Shown here: positions 1 to 5,433 of the stretch, in pieces
How the letters are laid out: the number at the start of each line of letters is the position of its first letter
Numbering within the stretch: the stretch's first letter is position 1
NCBI GenBank assembly: GCA_027322375.1
Contig: DAHVRS010000173.1
Location: 1-5,433, forward strand
Length of the DNA stretch: 5,433 nt
Source of the DNA: Brachybacterium sp.
GTDB taxonomy: Bacteria > Actinomycetota > Actinomycetes > Actinomycetales > Dermabacteraceae
Direction of reading: 5' to 3'
Position numbers and translations under genes: made by a program
The notes under the pieces: generated by a model
Databases searched by the model: none
What the model was told of the DNA's origin: nothing
The model's input: only the letters and a program-made list of their open reading frames with translations

Positions 1-30
1 GACGCCGGCGACCACCAGGTCGCCGGCGTC
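1..30. other. Perfect 12-bp inverted repeat (stem-loop) at the left edge
   Basis: GACGCCGGCGAC at 1-12 and its exact reverse complement GTCGCCGGCGTC at 19-30 flank a 6-base loop, CACCAG. No T-run follows. If recX starts at 181, this could be a terminator or attenuator between recA and recX. If the frame is translated through it, it is a stem-loop inside the coding region. It may extend past the window edge. Confidence 0.6.
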
Positions 31-714
31 GCCGGTCGTGCCAGCACTGCCGGTCCTGCTAGCGCCGCAGATCCTGCCAGCACTGCGGGGCCTGCCAGCT
101 TCGCGGGCCCGGCAGGCGAAGCCCGTGTCCGCGGGCGTCTCGCCGCTCGCACGCAGGAGATCCTCGACCGTGCCCCCGCCGTGATCGATGCGGACACGGT
201 CGCCTTCGACAAGGCCGTTGTCCACCAGTGCCGCTACCTGATGCGGCTGCTCGCCAGCCGTCGTCGCTCGGCGGGGGAGATGCGCGCGAAGCTCCGCGAG
301 CGGGAGGTCCCCGCGGATGTCGCGCACGAGGCGATGGCCCGCTTGGCCCGTTCCGGGCTCATTGATGACGAAGCCTTCGCTGCGGAATGGGTGCGCCAGC
401 GTCGCGAGCTGCGCGCGCTCGGTGATGAAGCACTGCGACGCGAGCTCGAGCGCAAGCAGGTGGAGGACGCTCTCATAGACCAGGCCCTCGCGGACGGGAA
501 GGACGATGAGGAGGAGCGCTGCCGGGACCTGGTCCGCTCCCGCCTCGGTGCGAGCGACCGCAGCCGGCTGCAGGAGGAGCGGGACGGAGCCCACCGCCGC
601 AGGCTCTCCCGCCGGCTCGACGCGCTCCTGACCCGCAAGGGCTATCCCGGAGACCTCGCCGTCCGCGTGATCTCCTCCGAGCTGCGCGCCGCCGCCCAGG
701 ATCCGCACGCCTGA
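1..714 (+). CDS. recX: Regulatory protein RecX, 5' end open at window edge
   Basis: RecX binds RecA and RecA filaments in the cytoplasm and limits their recombinase and co-protease activity. Seen here: helical, Arg/Glu-rich three-helix repeats. Counting from the GTG at 181, LIDDEAFAAEWVRQR (residues 60-74) matches the family's most recognisable motif, followed by an EALRRELERK stretch and the C-terminal ALLTRKGYPGDLAVRVI (149-164). Starting at 181 gives 177 aa, close to typical RecX. However, no Shine-Dalgarno lies at proper spacing (AGGAGA at 155-160 is 20 bases away), the frame has no stop back to base 1, and no other ATG, GTG or TTG occurs in frame upstream. Third-position variation in the repeats at 40-111 also fits translation in this frame. 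I therefore annotate an extended product (237 codons visible) with an Ala/Gly/Pro-rich N-terminal tail whose start lies outside the window. recA is expected just upstream. The identity is solid; the start is uncertain. Confidence 0.9.
   Translation, partial: DAGDHQVAGVAGRASTAGPASAADPASTAGPASFAGPAGEARVRGRLAARTQEILDRAPAVIDADTVAFDKAVVHQCRYLMRLLASRRRSAGEMRAKLREREVPADVAHEAMARLARSGLIDDEAFAAEWVRQRRELRALGDEALRRELERKQVEDALIDQALADGKDDEEERCRDLVRSRLGASDRSRLQEERDGAHRRRLSRRLDALLTRKGYPGDLAVRVISSELRAAAQDPHA
40..111 (+). repeat. Four 18-bp tandem repeats encoding ASxA(G/D)P in the RecX N-terminal extension
   Basis: Four contiguous 18-base units lie at 40-57, 58-75, 76-93 and 94-111. In the recX frame they read ASTAGP, ASAADP, ASTAGP and ASFAGP. 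The units differ at eight columns, five of them third codon positions, and Ala1, Ser2, Ala4 and Pro6 are unchanged in every copy. That pattern fits a translated, probably disordered tail that grew by slippage. Copy number could vary between strains. Confidence 0.85.
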
Positions 715-754
715 CAGCTCTCAGCCTGTGCGAGCACGTCACGCACTCGGCAGC

Positions 755-773
755 CGGGACACGCACTGTCCCG
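755..773. other. Short perfect stem-loop in the recX / TRAP permease spacer
   Basis: CGGGACA at 755-761 pairs perfectly with TGTCCCG at 767-773 around the loop CGCAC. It lies 41 bases after the recX stop. No T-run follows on either strand, so it is at most an accessory terminator or 3'-end stabiliser. Confidence 0.45.
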
Positions 774-780
774 CACAGAA

Positions 781-815
781 CACGGCTCCGAGGGCACGAA
801 GCCCCCGGGGCCGTG
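781..815. terminator. Candidate bidirectional terminator between convergent recX and TRAP permease
   Basis: The arms at 781-795 and 801-815 form a 15-position stem around the 5-base loop ACGAA, with 13 Watson-Crick pairs. Read on the plus strand there is one G-U pair and one A/C mismatch; on the minus strand the two swap, so the stem is about equally stable both ways. On the minus strand it is followed by TTCTGT, a weak U-tract; on the plus strand there is no U-tract. Its position between two converging 3' ends, 25 bases beyond the permease stop, fits a shared terminator. Confidence 0.6.
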
Positions 816-839
816 ACTCTCAGACCGACGCTCTGCCTC

Positions 840-2873
840 TCACGCCGACGCCGCAGAACCCTCAGCAGCATCGCTCGGCGCAGGCCCGGCGGCGTCGCCA
901 CCGTTGCTCTTGCGGCGGATCAGCTGCAGTGCCACGGCCACGCCTGCGAGGACCAGGCCGACCACGGAGACGATCACGATCGGATACACCATCAGCACAC
1001 CGCCTACGAGCAGCAGTGTCCGCTCGAGCTTGGTGGTCTTGCCGAAGAAGTAGCCGGCGAGACCTGCCGCGATCACCATCATCCCGAGCACCAGCGTGGC
1101 GAGCGCCGGCGCCAGCTCCACGATTGTGCCCTGCAGCAGCAGGGACGGCTCGAGGACGAACACGAACGGGATCAGGAACGCGGCGACAGCGAGCTTCACC
1201 GCGGTCACGCCCGTCTTCATCGGGTTCGCCCCGGCGATGCCGGCCCCCGCGTAGGCGGCCAGGCACACCGGCGGGGTGATGTCCGCGAGGATGCCGAAGA
1301 AGAACACGAACATGTGCGCCGCGATGACCGGGACGTCGAAGTTGTTGATCAGGATCGGCGCCGCGATCGTGGCGGTGACGACGTAGTTCGCGGTCGTCGG
1401 CAGGCCCATGCCAAGGATCAGGCAGACGATCATCGTCATCAGCAGCACGAGCAGGAAGTTGCCCTGGGCGATGTCGATGATCGAGTGGCCCAGCCGGCTG
1501 CCCAGCCCCGTGCTGGTCACGGTGCCGGCGACGATCCCGGCGGTCGCACAGGCCGCGATGACCGGCAGCGCGGTGCGGGCGCCGGCCTCGAGCATCTGCA
1601 CGATGCCCACGAAGCCGAGGCGAGTGGACTTGCGCAGGAAGCTGAGGACGAACGCCGCGGCGATGCCCCACAGCGCCGCACGGGCGGGGGAGAAGCCGTC
1701 GAGCATCATCCACACGATCACCACGAGCGGGATGATCAGATCAGCGCGGGTCAGCAGCGACTTCCAGGAGGGGAGCATCGAGCCGGGCAGGCCGCCCAGT
1801 CCGTTGCGCTTGGCGTCGAAGTGCACCGAGAGCATCACCCCGAGGAAGTACAGCAGCGCGGGGATGATCGCGATGATGATGATCTCCGCGTAGGGGATGC
1901 CGGTGTACTCCGCCATGATGAACGCGGCAGCGCCCATGATCGGCGGCATGATCTGCCCGCCGGTGGAGGCGGTGGCCTCCGTGGCGCCGGCGACGTGCGG
2001 CTTGAACCCGGCCTTCTTCATGATCGGGATCGTGAAGGAGCCCGAGGCGACGGTGTTCGCGACCGAGGAGCCGGAGATCATTCCCTGCAGACCGCTCGCC
2101 GCGACCGCAGCCTTCGCCGGCCCGCCGGTGAAGCGACCCGCCACACGGAAGGCGAGGTCGTTGAAGAACACGCCGATGTTCGTGCGGATCAGCACCACCG
2201 CGAACAGCAGGAACAGGAAGATGAAGGTCGAGGAGACCTGGATCGGGGTGCCGAACACGCCCGAGCGCGCGGTGAAGAACGTGCCCACCGCATAGTTCTG
2301 CCAGCTCATCCCGTACACGAAGACCGAATAGGCGATCGCGAGCGTGGCGATCACCACGATCGGCAGGCCCACGCAGCGCCGCGTTGCCTCCAGGACCAGG
2401 AGGATCCCGAGCGCCGCGACGATGTAGTCGATCTCCCTGAAGCCCAGGATCTGCACGATGTTGCTGGTCAGATGTCGGTACTCGATGACGATGTACAGAT
2501 TCGACCCCAGCGACAGCAGCGCAAGGATCGCGTCGTACCAGGGCACCCCGTTCGTCAGGCTCACGCGGCGGTTGATCGGGTAGAGCAGGAAGATGATCGA
2601 GGTGGCGCCGCCGAGGTGGATCGCGCCCTGGATGAGGGAGGGGCGCGATCCGAAGATCCCGGTGTAGAGGTGGAAGACCGTCAGCGCGATCGACAGCCCG
2701 CCCACGATCCACACCCACAGGCCGAGCCCGGTGCGGAAGCGGCTCGCGCTGTCGTGCTCCCGAAGGAGCTCCTCTGTCTGCTCCTCGGCCTCTTTCATGG
2801 ACGCGGCGTCGAGCCCGAGCTCGAGCGCCGAGTCCTCGGGCCGAGGAGCAGACGGGTTGCTGGCGGAGTTCAT
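840..2873 (-). CDS. TAXI-type TRAP transporter permease, fused 4TM/12TM subunits
   Basis: This is the membrane component of a tripartite ATP-independent periplasmic-type transporter, a secondary importer driven by an ion gradient and fed by a binding protein. The 677-aa product has an acidic cytosolic N-terminus (about 1-48), hydrophobic segments near 50-70, 80-100, 112-131 and 149-162 (the small DctQ-like part), then the large DctM-like part to about 610 and further hydrophobic segments to 650. DctM hallmarks occur in two related halves: GSSVANTVASGSF (268-280) with GGQIMPPIMG (305-314), and GMGLPTTANYV (488-498) with DITPPVCLAAYAGAGIAGANP (531-551). The start is ATG at 2873: it lies one base after the stop of the upstream gene, with AGGGA (2888-2884) 10 bases before it, so translation is probably coupled. 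An earlier GTG at 2930 would overlap the upstream gene. The coupling ion and substrate cannot be told from sequence. Confidence 0.93.
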   Translation of the reverse strand: MNSASNPSAPRPEDSALELGLDAASMKEAEEQTEELLREHDSASRFRTGLGLWVWIVGGLSIALTVFHLYTGIFGSRPSLIQGAIHLGGATSIIFLLYPINRRVSLTNGVPWYDAILALLSLGSNLYIVIEYRHLTSNIVQILGFREIDYIVAALGILLVLEATRRCVGLPIVVIATLAIAYSVFVYGMSWQNYAVGTFFTARSGVFGTPIQVSSTFIFLFLLFAVVLIRTNIGVFFNDLAFRVAGRFTGGPAKAAVAASGLQGMISGSSVANTVASGSFTIPIMKKAGFKPHVAGATEATASTGGQIMPPIMGAAAFIMAEYTGIPYAEIIIIAIIPALLYFLGVMLSVHFDAKRNGLGGLPGSMLPSWKSLLTRADLIIPLVVIVWMMLDGFSPARAALWGIAAAFVLSFLRKSTRLGFVGIVQMLEAGARTALPVIAACATAGIVAGTVTSTGLGSRLGHSIIDIAQGNFLLVLLMTMIVCLILGMGLPTTANYVVTATIAAPILINNFDVPVIAAHMFVFFFGILADITPPVCLAAYAGAGIAGANPMKTGVTAVKLAVAAFLIPFVFVLEPSLLLQGTIVELAPALATLVLGMMVIAAGLAGYFFGKTTKLERTLLLVGGVLMVYPIVIVSVVGLVLAGVAVALQLIRRKSNGGDAAGPAPSDAAEGSAASA

Positions 2874-2874
2874 C

Positions 2875-3885
2875 TCAGAGGAGTCCCTGCTCCTGGTAGT
2901 ACTTCTCCGCACCCGGGTGGAAGGGCACATCGCCCTGGCCGAAGAGCGCGTAGTCGTGGGAGATCAGGTCGCCCTGCGGGAGGGTGATCTGGTCCGCGTA
3001 CTCGAAGGTCGCCTTCGTGATCTCGTAGCCGATCTCGGGGCTGATCTGGGAGATCGAGCCGACGAGAGCCGCGGCGACGGACAGGGTCGTCACGGGCGCG
3101 GTGACGAAGTCGTAGGCGCCGGGCTCGATCGTGTAGACCTCGTACAGGGACTCATCCGCGATCTGCTGGGCCTTGTCCTCGTCGAGCGAGAGCAGCGTGA
3201 CGTCGTTCGTCGCGGCGAGGTCACCGAGCGAACCGGTCGGGGTGCCGACCACGAAGATCGAGGCGTCGATGTTGCCGTCGCGCAGGAGGTCCAGCGAGCT
3301 GGAGAAGTCCTGCTCGAAGGGCTCGTAGTCGCCCTCGTTGATGCCGGAGGCGGCGAGGATCGCGTCGGAGACCGCGCGGGTACCGGAGCCGACGTCGCCC
3401 ACGGCGATGCGCTTGCCCTTGAGGTCCTCGACGGACGTGAAGCCGCTGTCGGTCAGCGTCACCATGTGCGCCGCCTCGGGGTAGAGCGCCGCGATCCAGC
3501 CGAGGTTGTCGACCTTCGCGCCCTCGAAGTCATCCGAGCCGGTCACCGCGGCGTTCGCGGTGTCGGACTGTGCGATGCCCAGCTGCCACTCCTGCTGGAA
3601 GATCATTCCGATGTTCTCCACCGAGGCGCCGGAGTCGGTGTAGTTGACGGTGAGGCCCTCGATGTTGTCCTGGTAGATGGTCGAGTACTCGCCGCCCAGC
3701 GGGTAGTACACGCCTGCGGTGCCCCCGGTGCCGAAGGTCAGGTCGGTGACGAAGTCGCCCTCGCCGCCGCCACCGCCCTCGCCGCCCCCGCCACCGGAGC
3801 GGGAGTCGTCGCTGCATGCGGCGAGAACTCCCATTCCCAGGATCGTGGCGCCCAGTGCGGCAAAACTGCGTCGTCGGATTCTCAT
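2875..3885 (-). CDS. TAXI family TRAP transporter solute-binding lipoprotein
   Basis: This is the extracytoplasmic substrate-receptor subunit of the TAXI TRAP system, first gene of the operon. The 336-aa precursor opens with an Arg-rich n-region (RIRRRSF), a hydrophobic core and the lipobox LAAC with Cys24, so it should be lipid-anchored on the outer face of the membrane. A Gly/Glu linker (31-43) separates the anchor from the binding domain. Family signatures are FGTGGTAGVYYPLGG (51-65), GDVGSGTR (163-170), GTPTGS (214-219) and the C-terminal PFHPGAEKYYQEQGL. Length is normal for the family. I chose ATG at 3885 because AGGAG (3895-3891) lies 5 bases upstream; a GTG at 3891 is in frame but overlaps that site. 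The TGA ends one base before the permease ATG. Characterised TAXI proteins bind glutamate/glutamine or other carboxylates; the ligand here is unknown. Confidence 0.94.
   Translation of the reverse strand: MRIRRRSFAALGATILGMGVLAACSDDSRSGGGGGEGGGGGEGDFVTDLTFGTGGTAGVYYPLGGEYSTIYQDNIEGLTVNYTDSGASVENIGMIFQQEWQLGIAQSDTANAAVTGSDDFEGAKVDNLGWIAALYPEAAHMVTLTDSGFTSVEDLKGKRIAVGDVGSGTRAVSDAILAASGINEGDYEPFEQDFSSSLDLLRDGNIDASIFVVGTPTGSLGDLAATNDVTLLSLDEDKAQQIADESLYEVYTIEPGAYDFVTAPVTTLSVAAALVGSISQISPEIGYEITKATFEYADQITLPQGDLISHDYALFGQGDVPFHPGAEKYYQEQGLL
3760..3795 (-). repeat. Two 18-bp tandem repeats encoding GGGGGE x2 linker
   Basis: Two adjacent 18-base units, 3760-3777 and 3778-3795, encode residues 31-36 and 37-42 of the binding protein, both GGGGGE. 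They form a flexible tether just after the lipidated cysteine. Glycine codon differences between the units are third-position changes. Confidence 0.75.
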
Positions 3886-3890
3886 GTCCA

Positions 3891-3895
3891 CTCCT
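3891..3895 (-). promoter_or_regulatory. Shine-Dalgarno site that sets the binding-protein start
   Basis: AGGAG reads on the minus strand from 3895 to 3891, followed by TGGAC and then ATG (3885-3883). The 5-base spacing is good. The competing GTG start at 3891 uses the last G of this site, which makes it unlikely. Confidence 0.7.
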
Positions 3896-3978
3896 CATCG
3901 AGCACGGCACGGGGATCGTTCCTGTGGGCCGGTGGGTCCGGCGCCGTCGCCTGCGCGGCGGCCCCCGCGTTGCGGCTG

Positions 3979-3984
3979 ATCCTA
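3979..3984 (-). promoter_or_regulatory. Possible -10 element of the TAXI operon promoter
   Basis: TAGGAT on the minus strand (3984 to 3979) fits the actinobacterial TAnnnT -10 pattern. It would give a leader of roughly 85 bases before the ATG at 3885. I see no TTGACA-like -35 at 16-18 bases, so this is tentative. Confidence 0.25.
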
Positions 3985-3996
3985 GGCAGTCGTCAT

Positions 3997-4030
3997 CGGA
4001 AAAGCGCACTCGACATGGCGATCGTTTCCG
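3997..4030. promoter_or_regulatory. Inverted repeat upstream of the TAXI operon, possible operator
   Basis: CGGAAAAG (3997-4004) and CGTTTCCG (4023-4030) match as inverted half-sites at 7 of 8 positions, with an 18-base gap. The half-site centres are 26 bp apart. The repeat lies just upstream of the TAGGAT -10 candidate, where a regulator could act. The A/T-rich halves stand out in a very GC-rich spacer, but the match is short and the regulator unknown. Confidence 0.25.
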
Positions 4031-4150
4031 CCTCGTGACCTCGCCCCGCCTGCGGAGCGAGCGTGCAATGAGCGCGCAACGGAGCTGGGGCGGGCAGGAG
4101 GTGGGGCTCGGATCACGCTGTCACCGCCTGGGCGGGCGGGGCGCGCGCCG

Positions 4151-4156
4151 TACCCT
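4151..4156 (+). promoter_or_regulatory. Possible -10 element giving a leaderless miaB transcript
   Basis: TACCCT fits TAnnnT and ends 9 bases before the A of the miaB ATG at 4166, so transcription could start at or within a few bases of the start codon. No good Shine-Dalgarno precedes the ATG, which fits leaderless initiation. No convincing -35 is visible. Confidence 0.35.
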
Positions 4157-4165
4157 GGACCCACT

Positions 4166-5433
4166 ATGTCTCTCACCGCTCCCGCCCCGCAGCGCGGCAC
4201 CTATCAGGTCCGCACCTTCGGCTGCCAGATGAACGTGCACGACTCCGAGCGCCTCACCGGACTGCTCGAGGAGGCGGGCTATACCGCCGCGCCCGAAGGC
4301 GCCGACGCGCGCCGCGGCGAGGTCGACGTCATCGTGTTCAACACCTGCGCGGTGCGGGAGAACGCGGACAAGAAGCTCTACGGCACCCTCGGCGGGCTCC
4401 GCCCCGGCAAGGACGCGAACCCGGGCATGCAGATCGCCGTCGGCGGCTGCCTCGCCCAGAAGGACCGGGCAACGATCGTCGAGCGCGCCCCCTGGGTGGA
4501 CGTCGTCTTCGGCACCCACAACATCGGCTCCCTGCCGGTGCTGCTGGACCGGGCCCGGCACAACGCCGAGGCGCAGGTCGAGATCCTCGAATCCCTCGAC
4601 GTGTTCCCCTCGACCCTGCCCACCCGGCGTGAGTCCTCCTATGCCGCGTGGGTGTCGATCTCCGTGGGCTGCAACAACACCTGCACCTTCTGCATCGTCC
4701 CCTCGCTGCGCGGCAAGGAGAAGGACCGCCGCCCCGGTGACGTGCTCGCCGAGGTCCGCGACGTGGTCGACTCCGGCGCGCTCGAGGTGACGCTGCTGGG
4801 CCAGAACGTGAACTCCTACGGGGTGGAGTTCGGGGACCGCGGCGCCTTCGCGAAGCTGCTGCGCTCCTGCGGTGACATCGAGGGCCTGGAGCGAGTGCGC
4901 TTCACCTCCCCGCACCCGGCGATGTTCACCGACGACGTCATCGAGGCGATGGCCGAGACGCCCAACGTCATGCCGCAGCTGCACATGCCGCTGCAGTCCG
5001 GCTCGGATGATGTGCTGCGCCGCATGAAGCGCTCCTACCGCTCGAAGAAGTTCCTCGGCATCCTCGACCGGGTGCGCGAGCGGATCCCCGAGGCCGCGAT
5101 CACGACCGACATCATCGTGGGCTTCCCCGGCGAGACCGAGGACGACTTCCAGCGCACCCTCGAGGTGGTCGAGGCCTCCCGCTTCGCGAGCGCCTTCACC
5201 TTCCAGTACTCGATCCGTCCCGGCACGCCCGCGGCCACGATGGAGGATCAGATCCCCAAGGAGGTCGTCCAGGAGCGCTTCGAGCGCCTGATCGCCCTCC
5301 AGGACCGGATCACCTTCGAGGAGAATCAGAAGCATGAGGGCCGGACCGTGGAGATCCTCGTCGCCGAGGGGGAGGGCGACCGCGACGACCGCACCCGCCG
5401 CCTCTCCGGCCGTGCCCGGGACCATCGCCTGGT
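4166..5433 (+). CDS. miaB: tRNA-2-methylthio-N6-dimethylallyladenosine synthase MiaB, 3' end cut by window
   Basis: MiaB is a radical SAM methylthiotransferase that converts i6A37 to ms2i6A37 in tRNAs reading UNN codons, using two [4Fe-4S] clusters in the cytoplasm. The 422 complete codons visible show the N-terminal UPF0004 domain with its three cluster cysteines, Cys20 (TFGCQMN), Cys61 (NTCAVRENA) and Cys95 (GGCLAQ). The radical SAM motif is GCNNTCTFC with Cys169, Cys173 and Cys176, followed by [10 protein letters not shown] (182-191), [10 protein letters not shown] (210-219) and [12 protein letters not shown]. The TRAM RNA-binding domain begins near residue 387 and is cut off by the window edge. 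ATG at 4166 is the only canonical start nearby in this frame and puts the N-terminus where the family expects it. miaA and dapF often follow in related genomes. MiaB rather than RimO is favoured by TFGCQMN and NTCAVRENA. Confidence 0.97.
   Translation, partial: MSLTAPAPQRGTYQVRTFGCQMNVHDSERLTGLLEEAGYTAAPEGADARRGEVDVIVFNTCAVRENADKKLYGTLGGLRPGKDANPGMQIAVGGCLAQKDRATIVERAPWVDVVFGTHNIGSLPVLLDRARHNAEAQVEILESLDVFPSTLPTRRESSYAAWVSISVGCNNTCTFCIVPSLRGKEKDRRPGDVLAEVRDVVDSGALEVTLLGQNVNSYGVEFGDRGAFAKLLRSCGDIEGLERVRFTSPHPAMFTDDVIEAMAETPNVMPQLHMPLQSGSDDVLRRMKRSYRSKKFLGILDRVRERIPEAAITTDIIVGFPGETEDDFQRTLEVVEASRFASAFTFQYSIRPGTPAATMEDQIPKEVVQERFERLIALQDRITFEENQKHEGRTVEILVAEGEGDRDDRTRRLSGRARDHRL

Noticed and set aside
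40..111. CRISPR-like or intergenic repeat array
   Set aside because: The 18-base units are contiguous with no spacers, keep the recX reading frame and vary mainly at third codon positions, so they are a coding minisatellite.
813..2987. Plus-strand open frame of 724 codons antisense to the permease and the receptor 3' end
   Set aside because: Its product is rich in His, Asp, Arg, Glu and Gln with no recognisable motif, and it covers a well-supported membrane protein gene. Long antisense frames are common opposite high-GC genes.
3911..4030. Direct repeat of GATCGTT (in 3914-3920 and 4020-4026)
   Set aside because: Seven matching bases over 100 bp apart are too few to claim a regulatory repeat.
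2731..4038. Plus-strand open frame of 435 codons opposite the TAXI receptor
   Set aside because: It is a mirror of a clear receptor gene; its Val/Asp/Gly/Arg-rich sequence has no domain and it lacks a plausible ribosome site.
4042..4143. Nine-base inverted repeat CGCCCCGCC / GGCGGGGCG, arms 84 bases apart
   Set aside because: Such C/G-only matches are expected by chance in this spacer and the separation is too great for a clear hairpin or operator.
4069..4232. Small gene starting at the ATG at 4069 in the miaB upstream spacer
   Set aside because: It has no ribosome site, an Arg/Gly-rich product and runs into the miaB coding region out of frame.
4121..5425. Minus-strand open frame of 434 codons opposite miaB
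   Set aside because: miaB on the plus strand carries all cluster-binding cysteines and family motifs. The antisense product is low-complexity Gly/Ala/Asp/His/Leu with no family signal.

Overview
The window is high-GC DNA with strong G/C bias at codon third positions. The proteins look actinobacterial, and my guess is a Micrococcales relative such as the Brachybacterium/Dermabacteraceae group. That guess rests on gene style and the recX/miaB neighbourhood, not on a marker gene. Four protein-coding genes fill nearly all of it.

Layout. Bases 1-714 (+) hold recX, the RecA modulator. Its frame is open to the left edge and carries a low-complexity N-terminal extension with four 18-bp tandem repeats. 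Bases 715-839 are a convergent intergenic spacer with two stem-loops, the larger a plausible bidirectional terminator. Bases 840-3885 (-) hold a two-gene TRAP transporter operon of the TAXI type: a lipoprotein substrate-binding subunit (2875-3885), then a fused 4TM/12TM permease (840-2873), separated by one base. Bases 3886-4165 are a divergent spacer with candidate promoters and an inverted repeat. From 4166 to the right edge (+) lies miaB, the tRNA methylthiotransferase, cut off in its C-terminal TRAM domain.

How the genes fit together. recX and miaB belong to a neighbourhood (recA-recX-...-miaB-miaA-dapF) that recurs across Actinobacteria. The two TAXI genes sit between them on the opposite strand, as a self-contained uptake module with no local regulator or enzyme. 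The binding protein would catch a solute outside the membrane and hand it to the ion-driven permease. The substrate cannot be read from the sequence. Glutamate or a related carboxylate is a reasonable guess from the TAXI family and from the glutamate ABC transporter found at this position in Corynebacterium.

I found no RNA genes, insertion sequences, CRISPR arrays or phage genes, and nothing that amounts to a clearly undescribed system. The points most worth following are the TAXI module between recX and miaB, the repeat-bearing RecX extension, the stem-loop at the left edge, and a possible leaderless start for miaB.
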